Shown one piece after another: positions 38,898 to 49,217 of a DNA stretch of 64,000 nt. Location: NCBI RefSeq assembly GCF_001467895.1, contig NZ_LNYO01000013.1, positions 713,124 through 777,123 of the forward strand. The letters are read 5' to 3'. The position numbers and the translations under genes are program-made. Below the pieces are notes generated by a model. The model did no database searches and was not told the origin of the DNA. It saw nothing but the letters and a program-made list of their open reading frames with translations. Origin of the DNA: Legionella nautarum. GTDB lineage: Bacteria; Pseudomonadota; Gammaproteobacteria; Legionellales; Legionellaceae. Numbering within the stretch: position 1 is the stretch's first letter; every line of letters begins with the position of its first letter.

Positions 38898-40038
38898 ATT
38901 TGTCATTTTATTAAGTACCGTCAGTCTGTTTGCTGATATGACTTATGAAGGAGCACGTAGTATTACAGGCCCTTATTTAGCTTTATTAGGTGCTAATGCG
39001 GCAGTTGTGGGATTTGTCGCAGGTTTTGGAGAGTTTGTCGGCTATTCATTACGTATTGTTTCAGGCTACTTAGCTGATCGTAGAGGTCAATACTGGGCTA
39101 TCACTATAGTAGGTTATATTCTCAATTTATTAGCTGTCCCTTTATTAGCATTGGCAGGTTATTGGCCAATAGCAGCTACTTTGATGATTGTTGAGCGAAT
39201 TGGCAAAGCAATACGTGTCCCGCCACGCGATGCCATGCTCTCTCATGCCGGCCAAAAACTAGGGATGGGATGGGTTTTTGGACTCCATGAAGCCATTGAT
39301 CAAATAGGCGGCATGCTGGGGCCCTTAATTGTTGCCACAGTACTGTATTTCCAACAAGGGTATCAAGAAAGTTTCGCGCTGTTGTTAATCCCAGCATTAA
39401 TCGCTCTAACCCTACTAATATTCGCGCGTTCGCAATACCCACATCCGCAGGCCTTAGAAATCAAGCGTGATCAGCTCGAGCCCAAGGGCATGGATTCCTC
39501 ATTTTGGCTTTATTTGCTCGCTGCAGCCTTCATTGCGGCAGGATTTGCAGACTTTCCTCTGGTCGCTTACCATTTTCAAAAAACCAACCTTCTTTCACCG
39601 CTGTGGATCCCAATATCTTATGCGTTTGCAATGGGGCTTAATTCAATCTCCGCACCCGTTTTCGGGCTTTTTTATGATAGAAAAGGGTTTATCATTTTAA
39701 TCCTGGCAACCGCTATCTCAGCGCTTTTTGCACCACTGGTATTTTTAGGTAATGCAGCAATGGCTTTTGTAGGTATTGCATTATGGAGCATCGGTGTTAG
39801 CGCTCATGAAACCTTAATGCGCGCGATTGTTGCCAATATGATTCCCAAGGAGAAACGTAGTTCTGCCTATGGCCTTTTTAATACTGGCTATGGTATCAGT
39901 TGGTTTCTGGGCAGTTACTTGATGGGAATACTTTATGATATTTCGATTAATCTGCTGGTTGTTTTTTCAATTATTATCCAATTGTCAGCCTTGCCAATAT
40001 TATGGTTAGTAATGAACAAAATGAAGTCATCGCGCTAG
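38869..40038 (+). CDS. Major facilitator superfamily transporter
   Basis: 389 residues, 11-12 membrane segments. The segment 2-3 loop reads SGYLADRRGQYWA, a standard MFS signature, with a second-half counterpart GLFYDRKGF. The short N-terminus (MDKTKQTALKFVILLSTVSLFADMTYEGARS) and GKAIRVPPRDAML loop resemble a small family of bacterial MFS proteins of unknown substrate. Start overlaps the deacetylase gene. Translational coupling is likely. Confidence 0.85.
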   Translation: MDKTKQTALKFVILLSTVSLFADMTYEGARSITGPYLALLGANAAVVGFVAGFGEFVGYSLRIVSGYLADRRGQYWAITIVGYILNLLAVPLLALAGYWPIAATLMIVERIGKAIRVPPRDAMLSHAGQKLGMGWVFGLHEAIDQIGGMLGPLIVATVLYFQQGYQESFALLLIPALIALTLLIFARSQYPHPQALEIKRDQLEPKGMDSSFWLYLLAAAFIAAGFADFPLVAYHFQKTNLLSPLWIPISYAFAMGLNSISAPVFGLFYDRKGFIILILATAISALFAPLVFLGNAAMAFVGIALWSIGVSAHETLMRAIVANMIPKEKRSSAYGLFNTGYGISWFLGSYLMGILYDISINLLVVFSIIIQLSALPILWLVMNKMKSSR

Positions 40039-40105
40039 CATTGATTGTTATTTTAATTTCGTGTTAGACATAGGCATTAATCTAACAAACATATGGATTG
40101 TGTCT

Positions 40106-42400
40106 ATGGTTGAGCCAACCCCTACAAATGTCGAGATTCATCACGACCCTGCAGCATTCACTCTAAAATGGATTCTTTTGTTCACTGCAATTGCCTGTTT
40201 TCTTGCACTTGCCTGGGGAACTCACAAAACCTATCAATTAGCGCCACCACTGCCAGACCAATTCATCACTTCCGATGGAATAATAGTGATGACCGAAGCG
40301 GATATCTTTGCCGGTAAAGCAGGATTTCAGCGTGCTGACTTGATGGATTATGGTAGCCTTTATGGCATGGGATCTTATTTCGGTGAGGATTATACTGCTA
40401 AATATCTGGTTCGCTTAGGTCGCTTAGTTGAAGACAATATGAGTCAACAACAGTTTAGCAAACCCTTTACCCAGCTCACTGAAGAACAGCAATATACGAT
40501 TCGTAAAAACATGCAGCAAAGCTTGCAACAGTTGGATTTAAGTCATTCTCAAGCTATCGTCCCCATGCCTGTGGCACAAGCGATTCAACAACTACAAACT
40601 GAAATTTCTACCTCACTACTCAACCATGATGTTAAGCGAGGATGGACTAAAGCATATAGCTTAGATTCACAAACTGCACTACAAACAGCCGATTTTCTCA
40701 TCTATTCAGCTTTAACCACCATTGCACATCGCCCTGGACAAAATTTTTCTTACACCAACAATTGGCCTTATGAACCAACCATGGGTAATACTCCTACCGC
40801 GGGTACTTTTTATTGGACTTGGATTTCTTATTGTTTTGTATTCTTAGGTTTTGGCGCCGTATTGTATATTTATCAACGCTATTTAAGTTCCTCTGAAGAA
40901 GAGGTCCACAGAACGCCAACGCTTTTAGGTTTTGCGCCCCTAACTCCAAGCCAACAGAGAGTAGGCCTTTATTTTATCGTTGTAGTGCTAGTGCTCCTAG
41001 CTCAAATCGGTGCTGGTGCCATTCTGGCGCATTATTACACAGAACGGACAAGTTTTTATGGTATCAAAATTGGCGCATTTTTACCTTTTAACTTTTTGCG
41101 CGATGTGCATATTCAGACGCCGCTTATTTGGATTGCTTTATCCTGGATAGCCTCAGGTATCTTCTTGATGCCGATTATCAGCAAGCAAGAGGCTAAGGGA
41201 CAGGCCTTTCTCGTCAGCCTATTATTTGCAGCTACTCTTTTGATCATCGCTGGCACAATTTTAGGTAATTATTTAGGAATTATGGGCTTTCTCAACCAAT
41301 CTTGGTTTTGGCTGGGTAACCAAGGACTTTCCTATCTGCAGATTGGCCGCTTATGGCAAATTCTTTTTGGCATCGGACTCTTTTTATGGTGTTTCATTAT
41401 TTTTCGCGGTATGTGGCCAACCTGGGACAAATTTAAAAGTGCGACTTATCAATTCTGGACTGGTCGTATCCGCCTGGAACATCTTTTCTGGGCCAGTACA
41501 GCCAACGTTGCTGTTTTATATTGCTTTGGCATGATTCCCCTAACCGGTATTGAAAAATCATTCACCATTACTGATTTTTGGCGCTGGTGGGTGGTGCATT
41601 TATGGGTAGAGCAATCGTTTGAATTCTTCGCGGCTTGTGCGACAGCTTATCTACTGATGGGAACCGGGTTAATCTCTCGTACTTTGGCGGAACGCGCCAT
41701 GTTGTTTGAAACCATCTTAGTATTCCTTGGCGGTGTCTTGGGTACAGGACATCATTGGTATTGGACAGGCACGCCTGATATGTGGATTCCACTGGGCACC
41801 ATGTTCTCTTTCATCGAAGTATTGCCGCTGGTATTACTGATCATTGATGCCATCGAACATTATCGATTAATTTAAAAACAAGGAAAGTTTGATTACAACC
41901 TAAGCTTTTTATACATTTTAGGCGCCTCCTTCTGGAACTTCGTAGGAGCCGGTGTCTTTGGTGGTGGCACCTTGAATGCTCCTCTGATCAATTATTATGA
42001 GCATGCAACCTTTCTAACTTTAAACCATGCACATACTGCATTATTTGGAGCCTTTGGTTTGCTCGGTTTAGGTCTAGTTTATTTTTGCCTGCGCTATGCC
42101 GCCGGCGAACGTTATCCTTGGAGTGAGCGCGCAGGAATTTGGGCTTTTTGGTTATATAACTTCGGCCTCCTTTTATGGATTGTCCTAAACTTTTTCCCAA
42201 TAGGTTGGGCGCAATTAATGGATGTCTACACTAATGGTTTGGCCCATGCCCGCAGTTTAGAGTTTTATAATCAAACGCTGCTTTGGCAGTGGTTAAGATT
42301 GCCTGGAGATGTTGTTTTTGCAGCTGGTGCCTTGCTGATGGGCTACGATTTTATTAAAAAGTTAGCCCCGTTTTTTCCTGGTTGGGCAAAGCCCGCGTAA
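40106..42400 (+). pseudogene. norB: Quinol-dependent nitric oxide reductase, interrupted by an in-frame TAA
   Basis: Membrane enzyme of the heme-copper oxidase superfamily, reducing NO to N2O. The frame from ATG 40106 (an upstream GTG at 40061 is possible) encodes about 763 residues, the full length of single-chain qNor, except for one stop at 41873-41875. Before it are the N-terminal RADLMDYGSLYGMGSYFGEDYT, the helices, the heme ligand His in VVHLWVEQSFEFF (41597) and the His pair in GTGHHWYWTG (41750). After it, in the same frame, come WNFVGAGVFGGG and the heme ligand histidines of NHAH (42026-42034). A truncated product would lack those ligands. Decay, read-through or a base-call error are all possible. 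Confidence 0.85.
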
Positions 42401-42436
42401 GGTTGCCAAAGTGACTTTTTCATATTTTATCAGGCT

Positions 42437-42478
42437 CCGTTCGGACTGACTCCTTCGAGAAGGATTCAGTCCGAACGG
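42437..42478. repeat. Long palindrome, REP-like (CCGTTCGGACTGA family)
   Basis: CCGTTCGGACTGA (42437-42449) is inverted exactly at 42466-42478, with an inner CCTT-CGAG-AAGG stem. It sits in the convergent gap between the qNor and thiolase genes, so it may also act as a two-way terminator. The CCGTTCGG...CCGAACGG shape is like a REP type I recall from many proteobacterial genomes. Confidence 0.75.
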
Positions 42479-42549
42479 TTAATTGTTTAAGCTTGATACG
42501 GCTTAGTCTGACGGCCATGGGCCATGGCCCAAAGCGACCAAGTTGCACT

Positions 42550-43734
42550 CTAAAGCGCTTCAAAAATCGCAGCAGCGCCCATACCAGTTCCAATACACAT
42601 GGTGACCATACCATAGCGCCCTTTTGTTCGGCGAAGCCCATGTAGCAAGGTTGCTGTGCGGATAGTACCCGTTGCCCCTAAAGGATGGCCTAAAGCAATT
42701 GCCCCACCTAAAGGATTTACCTTATCTCGTGGCAATCCTAATTCCTTAATAACCGCTAAGGACTGGGCAGCAAAAGCTTCATTAAGTTCTATCCAATCAA
42801 GCTGATCCAGCGTTATTCCCGCTTTTTTCAGCGCAATAGGAATAGCACTGATTGGTCCAATACCCATGATCTCTGGAGGGACACCCGCGATGGCAAAACT
42901 CAGTAAACGTCCCATTGGTTGTAAGTCATAGTCTTTGAGCGCTTGTTCAGACGCTAATAAAGCAATCCCTGCACCATCACTGGTTTGAGAGCTATTACCC
43001 GCAGTGACAGAACCTTTCAACGCAAACACTGGGCGCAAACGTGAGATGACTTCGTAGGAGGTATCTGCACGTGGGCCTTCGTCTTCAGAAATGATTCGTT
43101 TCTTATCGACTACTTCAGAGGTTTGTAAATTGGCATGACGCACCGTAATTTCAACAGGAGTAATTTCCGCTTTAAAATCTCCACGTTGCTGCGCAGCAAC
43201 AGCACGTCGATGACTTTCTGCTGCAAACTCATCTTGTTGTTCACGTGTTATTTCCCATTGCTTTGCTACATTCTCAGCAGTGATACCCATTCCATAAGCA
43301 ATGGCTACATGCTCATCAGTAAAAATTTCCGGGTTAGCAGTATATTTATTGCCGCCTAAAGGCACCATCGACATCGATTCAACACCACCCGCTAAAGCAA
43401 GTGACATATCGCCTTGGCGAATCGAGGCTGCTGCAGTTGCAATACTCTGAACACCAGAAGAACAAAAACGATTGATCGTCATCCCTGGCACTGATTGGGG
43501 TAAATCAGCACGCAACAAAGCAATACGCGCCACATTCATTCCCTGCTCTGCTTCAGGCATTGCGCAACCGATAACCACGTCACCAATTGCTTGCCAATCA
43601 ACGGTTTGGTTACGATTTTTTAGTGTTCTAATAGTATGTGCCAATAAATCATCCGGCATTGTATTTTTAAATACCCCTCTTGGCGCTTTACCAACAGGAG
43701 TACGTAACACATCAACGACGTATACATTTGTCAT
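42550..43734 (-). CDS. Acetyl-CoA acyltransferase (thiolase)
   Basis: Thiolytic cleavage of 3-ketoacyl-CoA, last step of beta-oxidation. 394 residues with nucleophile Cys91 in NRFCSSGVQS, the GHPLGATG histidine motif, and the C-terminal active-site Cys in CIGTGMGAA. Of the two thiolase types, degradation is favoured because the gene lies 17 bases downstream of a 3-hydroxyacyl-CoA dehydrogenase/enoyl-CoA hydratase gene, forming a fadBA-like operon. The order and partner architecture resemble the FadN-FadA arrangement. Confidence 0.93.
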   Translation of the reverse strand: MTNVYVVDVLRTPVGKAPRGVFKNTMPDDLLAHTIRTLKNRNQTVDWQAIGDVVIGCAMPEAEQGMNVARIALLRADLPQSVPGMTINRFCSSGVQSIATAAASIRQGDMSLALAGGVESMSMVPLGGNKYTANPEIFTDEHVAIAYGMGITAENVAKQWEITREQQDEFAAESHRRAVAAQQRGDFKAEITPVEITVRHANLQTSEVVDKKRIISEDEGPRADTSYEVISRLRPVFALKGSVTAGNSSQTSDGAGIALLASEQALKDYDLQPMGRLLSFAIAGVPPEIMGIGPISAIPIALKKAGITLDQLDWIELNEAFAAQSLAVIKELGLPRDKVNPLGGAIALGHPLGATGTIRTATLLHGLRRTKGRYGMVTMCIGTGMGAAAIFEAL

Positions 43735-43751
43735 AGCTAAAATCTCCTATC

Positions 43752-46118
43752 TTAATTGCGCAATGGTTTGCCAGTTTCTAAAAGATGGGCAATACGAGCT
43801 TGTGATAAGGGGTTTGCTGCCAGAGTCATAAATGCCTCTTTTTCTAAATGTAGCATCCATTTCTCATCAACCAACTCACCTTGATACACTTCACCACCAC
43901 AAATCACTCTTGCTATCTGATTGGCAAGATAATAGTCATGTTGAGAAATAAACCCACCCTCAAGCCAGTTTACTAATCCGGCTTGTAAGCGCGCATGGCC
44001 TTCACGACCTGCCACTTTAAATCGAGTTTTTAATGGCGGTTGATAATTAGCTGCTTGCAAGGCTTCTACTTCAGCCAAAGCCGCGTACAACACTTCATCC
44101 GTATGCATTAGCCAAAAATCAGTAGCGCGCAAAAAACCAAACTGTTTCCCTTCAGCGGCCGATCCTGCGACAGCTGCAGTTGCAATATGCTGGAAATAAG
44201 GTTGAATGAAAGCCATTAAATCGGCATCTTGCGCTTTAGCTGCTGCACGAAGAGCCATTTCTTTGCAACCACCACCAGCCGGCAGAAGACCGACACCGAT
44301 TTCGACCAAACCTGGATAAGCTTCGAAAGCAGCCACTACCGAATCACAATGCATCATTAATTCACAACCACCACCCAATGCACGACCACGAAGTGCCGCA
44401 ACAACTGGAATCATGGAGTATTTTAAGCGCATAGCTACTCGTTGAAATTGGCTAATCATCTCATCCAATGCACTCATTCTTTTTGCTTGGATTAATTCAG
44501 CCACACCCCGTAAATCGGCTCCAGAACAGAAATTCGTTGGATCATTTTGATAAATAATGAGTCCTTTACATTCTTTTTCCGCTTTTTCGATGGCTTCCTG
44601 AAGACCGTCCAGCACCGCTTGTCCAACCGTATTTGCCTTCGATTTAAAATTAACGACAGCGACCTCGTCTTTGAGAAGCCACAAATGAACTCCTTCATTT
44701 TCAAAGAGAGTTGTTCTGGGATGATTGGCCTCTTTTAACACGCGGTCAGGGAAAAATTGGCGATGATAGACTGGTAACTGGCTGCGGGGCTTATATTCAT
44801 TTTCTTGTGGTGAATAAGCGCCTTTATTACTGTAAAAACCCTCTATTTTATTCAACCAATCTGGTAACTGTGCTTCGCTTAAATTTTCCTTAGAGGCTAG
44901 CGCTTTTTTTATACTTTCTAGCATTTCTGAATACCCAGCAGTTTGCCAGGTTTCAAAAGGTCCCTGTTGCCAGCCAAATCCCCAGCGAATAGCTAAATCA
45001 ACATCACGCGCATTGTTGGCAATGTCTTGTAAATGATAGGCGCAATAGTGAAAGAGATCACGGTAACAAGCGGTAATAAATTTGGCCTGCTTATCGTTAG
45101 AAGCCATCAATAATTGCATACGTTGAACAGGATCTGTGGTTTTCATAATCCCTTTCAACTCCTGACTAACCTCCCCTTTGGCTGGACGATAATTACCGGA
45201 ATCAATATCAAACACCTCAATGATTTTACCATTTTTGCGGTAAATTCCTTGGCCCGATTTTTGTCCTAAATTCCCTTCTTTAATGAGTCCAAGCAACCAT
45301 TTCGGCAATTTGAAACTATCATGCCAGGGATCCTTTTCTAACTGCTCATCCATAGTATGGACGACATGTTCCATGGTATCTAAACCAACAACATCCATTG
45401 TGCGGAATGTGGCCGATTTTGGTCGACCCAGCAAGGGACCTGTCAAAGCATCCACCTCATCCAAGCCTAATTTCATTTTTTCGGCATGATGTATCGTTAC
45501 TAGTAACGAAAAAACACCTATACGATTGGCAATAAAATTAGGAGTATCTTTGGCGCGAACCACTCCTTTTCCAAGTCGGCTCGTTAACCAAGTTTCTAAA
45601 TGATCCAACAAATGGGGTGCTGTAGAATCTGCGGGTATTAATTCAGCTAAATGCATATAGCGTGGTGGATTAAAGAAATGCACACCGCAGAAATGTTCGC
45701 GAAATGTTTCAGGTAATACCGTACTGAGCTGATTAACACTTAAGCCAGAAGTATTACTCACTAGAATGCAATGTTTGTTCAAATGAGGCGCAATACGACG
45801 ATATAAATCTTCTTTCCAATCTAGACGTTCCGCAATCGCTTCGATGACTAAATCACAATCAGCCAAATCATTTAAATTTTGCTCATAGTTTTTGGCTTGT
45901 AAAAAACTAGCTGTTTGTGGGGTTCCTAAAGGCGCAGGTTTCAATTTATTGAGATTGGCAATAGCTTTTTCAACCAATGCACTAGGAGAACCCTCTTTAG
46001 ACGCTAAATCAAACAATAAGGTTTCTATTCCTGCATTCACGCAGTGCGCTGCGATTTGTGCCCCCATAACACCAGCACCAAGAACAGCGACTTTTTTGAT
46101 GTAAAATGGTTCCTGCAT
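43752..46118 (-). CDS. 3-hydroxyacyl-CoA dehydrogenase / enoyl-CoA hydratase fusion
   Basis: Two middle steps of beta-oxidation in one 788-residue chain. The order is dehydrogenase first: NAD-binding KVAVLGAGVMGAQIA (9-23), NTSGLSV, and helical C-terminal domains up to about 420. Then a crotonase domain from about 470, with the oxyanion-hole loops FCSGADLRGV and RALGGGCELMMHCD. This is the reverse of FadB/FadJ (hydratase first) and matches FadN-type enzymes. It probably feeds the thiolase directly downstream. Works in the cytoplasm on acyl-CoA substrates. Confidence 0.92.
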   Translation of the reverse strand: MQEPFYIKKVAVLGAGVMGAQIAAHCVNAGIETLLFDLASKEGSPSALVEKAIANLNKLKPAPLGTPQTASFLQAKNYEQNLNDLADCDLVIEAIAERLDWKEDLYRRIAPHLNKHCILVSNTSGLSVNQLSTVLPETFREHFCGVHFFNPPRYMHLAELIPADSTAPHLLDHLETWLTSRLGKGVVRAKDTPNFIANRIGVFSLLVTIHHAEKMKLGLDEVDALTGPLLGRPKSATFRTMDVVGLDTMEHVVHTMDEQLEKDPWHDSFKLPKWLLGLIKEGNLGQKSGQGIYRKNGKIIEVFDIDSGNYRPAKGEVSQELKGIMKTTDPVQRMQLLMASNDKQAKFITACYRDLFHYCAYHLQDIANNARDVDLAIRWGFGWQQGPFETWQTAGYSEMLESIKKALASKENLSEAQLPDWLNKIEGFYSNKGAYSPQENEYKPRSQLPVYHRQFFPDRVLKEANHPRTTLFENEGVHLWLLKDEVAVVNFKSKANTVGQAVLDGLQEAIEKAEKECKGLIIYQNDPTNFCSGADLRGVAELIQAKRMSALDEMISQFQRVAMRLKYSMIPVVAALRGRALGGGCELMMHCDSVVAAFEAYPGLVEIGVGLLPAGGGCKEMALRAAAKAQDADLMAFIQPYFQHIATAAVAGSAAEGKQFGFLRATDFWLMHTDEVLYAALAEVEALQAANYQPPLKTRFKVAGREGHARLQAGLVNWLEGGFISQHDYYLANQIARVICGGEVYQGELVDEKWMLHLEKEAFMTLAANPLSQARIAHLLETGKPLRN

Positions 46119-46251
46119 GATTCACGTCCTTTGTTTAAATATGGAATTTTAGAGATGAATTATCTAGAGTAATGCTATTATACCAGCGAAGCAACCGTGT
46201 TAGCGGTAAGGGCGTTTCAACATAGGTAGAACCTTGCCCCAACAGACGCCA

Positions 46252-46280
46252 CTTGGATACCGCGAACAAGCCGCGGTAGG
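46252..46280. repeat. Dispersed palindromic element, second copy
   Basis: CTTGGATACCGCGAACAAGC followed by CGCGGTAGG; the core ACCGCG pairs with CGCGGT. It matches the two units at 25976-26050. The 227-base gap also holds a related shorter CGGACAAGCCG (46311-46321) and a partial CATAGGT unit near 46221. No gene was found here. Confidence 0.6.
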
Positions 46281-46345
46281 TAGGGACGAAAGTAGAGTTT
46301 GCAATAACGCCGGACAAGCCGGGGGTCGTAGAATCGCTTCGGTAT

Positions 46346-47866
46346 TTAAGATAAATCAAAACGAATACCCTGAGCTAAGGGCAATGCATTACCCCAGTTA
46401 ATAGTATTCGTTTGACGGCGCATATACGCTTTCCACGAATCCGAACCTGATTCGCGTCCGCCGCCTGTTTCTTTTTCACCACCAAAAGCACCACCAATTT
46501 CAGCACCTGAAGTACCAATATTAATGTTAGCAATGCCACAATCACTGCCTAAAGTACTCAGGAAATATTCGGCATTCTTTAGATCTTGAGTGAACATAGC
46601 TGAAGATAAGCCTTGAGGAACACCATTTTGCAAAACAATTGCTTCCTCTAGATTGCCATAAGCCATGACATACAAAATTGGTGCAAAGGTTTCTTCTTGC
46701 ACAATTTCCCAATTATTTTTTACCTCAGTTACCAAAGTAGGCTGAACAAAATAACCAGGACGGTTTATCGGCTCACCTCCACAGACAACATGCCCGCCCG
46801 CTTCTTTAATTCGAGCAATGGCGTTTTTAAATTGATGTACTGCTTTCTCGTCAATCAATGGTCCCATTAAATTTTTAGTATCAAGCGGGTCGCCGATGGT
46901 GATTTGCTCATAAGCATGCTGCAAGCGCTTGATTACTTCAGGATACATAGATTCCTGCACAAATAATCGTCGTGTAGAGGTACAACGTTGACCTGCAGTT
47001 CCCACCGCACCAAACACGATGGCTGGAATTGCTAGATTTAAATCAGCCGATTTATCCAGAATAATCGCATTATTGCCACCCAACTCAAGAATAGTTTTGC
47101 CAAGTCTTGTTGCGACTTTCGCAGCAACTTGTTTGCCTACCGCTGTGGAACCCGTAAACGAGATTAAGGGGATGCGGCCATCATCGACCATGGCATTAGC
47201 AATGTCATGTGAGCTTGGAATAATAAGCGAAAAAATTTCAGGACAATTGTTTTTTTGTAATACTTTATTACAGATATGCTGCACAGCAATTGCACACAAC
47301 GGTGTTTTCGCGGAAGGCTTCCATAGCGTTACATTGCCGCAGATCGCTGCAATAAACGCATTCCATGACCAAACAGCAACCGGAAAATTAAATGCTGAGA
47401 TAACCCCAACAATTCCATAAGGGTGCCATTGTTCGTACATTCGGTGGTTAGGGCGTTCAGAATGCATGGTATTACCATAGAGCATGCGCGATTGACCTAC
47501 GGCGAAATCAGCAATATCAATCATTTCTTGAACTTCACCATCCCCCTCTTGTTTTGATTTTCCCATCTCAAGCGAAACCAAACTACCTAAGAGATCTTTA
47601 TTTTCCCGCAATGCATCTCCCATTTGACGAATAATTTCGCCACGCTGAGGAGCAGGTAGTTTTCGCCAGGCTAAAGCTGCTTTTTGCGCTCTTTCCATGA
47701 TCTGTTGATAATCTTGCATAGAGCAAGTTGCTACTTCAGCAAGCTTTTCGCCATTTGCGGGGCTTATGGAAACCAGACGACTAGCACCGCTTTCACTATG
47801 CCAGCCATGACCACTAAAGGCGCCTGGATTAATTTCATGAATATTTAAACGTCTTAATAAATCCAT
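46346..47866 (-). CDS. Alpha-aminoadipate semialdehyde dehydrogenase (ALDH7/antiquitin type)
   Basis: NAD-dependent oxidation of 2-aminoadipate semialdehyde (or its ring form, piperideine-6-carboxylate) to 2-aminoadipate. 506 residues, the ALDH7 length. Typical ALDH7 features are [15 protein letters not shown], the general-base Glu in LELGGNNAI, catalytic Cys in [13 protein letters not shown], and the C-terminal [19 protein letters not shown]. It is 9 bases downstream of a saccharopine dehydrogenase gene, so the pair fits the saccharopine route of lysine catabolism. Betaine aldehyde or glutamate semialdehyde dehydrogenases are less likely given the motifs and neighbour. Confidence 0.9.
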   Translation of the reverse strand: MDLLRRLNIHEINPGAFSGHGWHSESGASRLVSISPANGEKLAEVATCSMQDYQQIMERAQKAALAWRKLPAPQRGEIIRQMGDALRENKDLLGSLVSLEMGKSKQEGDGEVQEMIDIADFAVGQSRMLYGNTMHSERPNHRMYEQWHPYGIVGVISAFNFPVAVWSWNAFIAAICGNVTLWKPSAKTPLCAIAVQHICNKVLQKNNCPEIFSLIIPSSHDIANAMVDDGRIPLISFTGSTAVGKQVAAKVATRLGKTILELGGNNAIILDKSADLNLAIPAIVFGAVGTAGQRCTSTRRLFVQESMYPEVIKRLQHAYEQITIGDPLDTKNLMGPLIDEKAVHQFKNAIARIKEAGGHVVCGGEPINRPGYFVQPTLVTEVKNNWEIVQEETFAPILYVMAYGNLEEAIVLQNGVPQGLSSAMFTQDLKNAEYFLSTLGSDCGIANINIGTSGAEIGGAFGGEKETGGGRESGSDSWKAYMRRQTNTINWGNALPLAQGIRFDLS

Positions 47867-47875
47867 CTGTTTCTC

Positions 47876-48964
47876 CTAAGCGTAGTGACGACCGAAGCGA
47901 TTGGCTAAAACATCGGCCAAACTGAAGTTCTCTTGCAAAACAAGACCGTGATATTCATTGCTTTGTCCCATGACCAGATCAACAACTGCACAGACACCAG
48001 AAGCAGTACTAACCTGAATCGCTGACCAATAAAGACCACGAATTTCCTCAGGATACACTTTTTTAACATAGCTCTTTTCGGTTAATTCACCCTGCTTGAT
48101 GCCTTCTACGGTTACATAAACGATAACAATATCTTGGTAAGTTTTGGGGATAGCGCGCTCGAGAATACGTTTTAAAGTTCCACGATCCTCGTTTAATTTT
48201 AGGTCATTCATTAAAAGACGCATCTTTTCACAATGCCCTGGATAACGCATCGTTTTATAATTTAGAGTTTGAACTTTGCCTAAATAAAGTTCAGAAAGAC
48301 TACCTAAACCACCAGAGGTATTGAAAGCTTCGTATTCACAACCATCGATTTGTATGGTTTCACGACCTTCCAGGGGTTTAAGAATAATGGGTTTGCCATT
48401 TTCTATACCATAGCAAGGATTACCATACTCATTAATGACGCCATCTGTTGACCAGGTTAATGAATATTGCAATGCATTGTTAGCACGTTGTGGTAAAGCG
48501 CCAACACGCAGTTTTGCATGATGGCAGTGCTCAAATTCTTTCATCAAACTATTTGCAGCAATGCTAATAAAGCCAGGAGCTAGACCGCATTGAGGTACAA
48601 AAGCTGTATCTGCGCCGGCTGCAATCGCTTTAACCGCTTCAGTTACGGATGTATCTTCAGTTAGATCAAAATAATGCGCTTTTGCAGCTTTTGCGGCTTC
48701 AGCGACATGGACATTGAGGTAGTAAGGAAGACTTGAAATAACAGCAACAATTTTATTTTCGTTGAAATAAGCTTGAGTAGATTCTTGATCTTTCACATCA
48801 AGCGCTACCGTTTTAATTTCCGGCATTGCCTGCAATAAACGATTAACATCCGTTCCTGCAAACTCTAAATCAGCCAAGTGAACCTCATAGTCGCCACTAT
48901 CGGCTAATAAACATGCGATTAAACTTCCAATTTTTCCTGCGCCTGTGATCATAACGTTGTACAT
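47876..48964 (-). CDS. Saccharopine dehydrogenase (glutamate-forming) family protein
   Basis: Oxidises saccharopine to glutamate and aminoadipate semialdehyde. 362 residues from the ATG at 48964, which follows AGGAGAAGG at ideal spacing; 11 residues further upstream are in frame but outside the family start. N-terminal Rossmann motif VMITGAGKIGSLIA, the VISSLPYYLNVHVAEAA loop, and the LAPGFISIAAN hinge are typical of LYS9-type enzymes. First gene of a two-gene unit with the ALDH7 dehydrogenase. A separate lysine-ketoglutarate reductase, needed to make saccharopine, is not in the window. Confidence 0.88.
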   Translation of the reverse strand: MYNVMITGAGKIGSLIACLLADSGDYEVHLADLEFAGTDVNRLLQAMPEIKTVALDVKDQESTQAYFNENKIVAVISSLPYYLNVHVAEAAKAAKAHYFDLTEDTSVTEAVKAIAAGADTAFVPQCGLAPGFISIAANSLMKEFEHCHHAKLRVGALPQRANNALQYSLTWSTDGVINEYGNPCYGIENGKPIILKPLEGRETIQIDGCEYEAFNTSGGLGSLSELYLGKVQTLNYKTMRYPGHCEKMRLLMNDLKLNEDRGTLKRILERAIPKTYQDIVIVYVTVEGIKQGELTEKSYVKKVYPEEIRGLYWSAIQVSTASGVCAVVDLVMGQSNEYHGLVLQENFSLADVLANRFGRHYA

Positions 48965-49217
48965 ACATTCCTTCTCCTTTGTAAAACGAGCAGTCATCGT
49001 ACACTAAAAAAACATTAGTTGAATACCCTCCGATAGCTTGGTATTTAGTTTTTTATTTTTAGCTACCCCGTCAATACCGTTGGGTCTTGACCCAATCTAG
49101 AATTTGAGGGGATCCCAAGCTCCTTTTCTGGAAAAAAATCAAAGAAGTTCTTTGTAAGAATCTTGACCTTTTCAAGTTAGTACTTTATCGTCCATTCATT
49201 TGTCTACTAAAACTTCA

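Noticed and set aside
47019..47420. 133-codon open frame opposite the aldehyde dehydrogenase gene
   Set aside because: Antisense to a well-conserved coding region, no ribosome site, composition is a mirror of the real gene.
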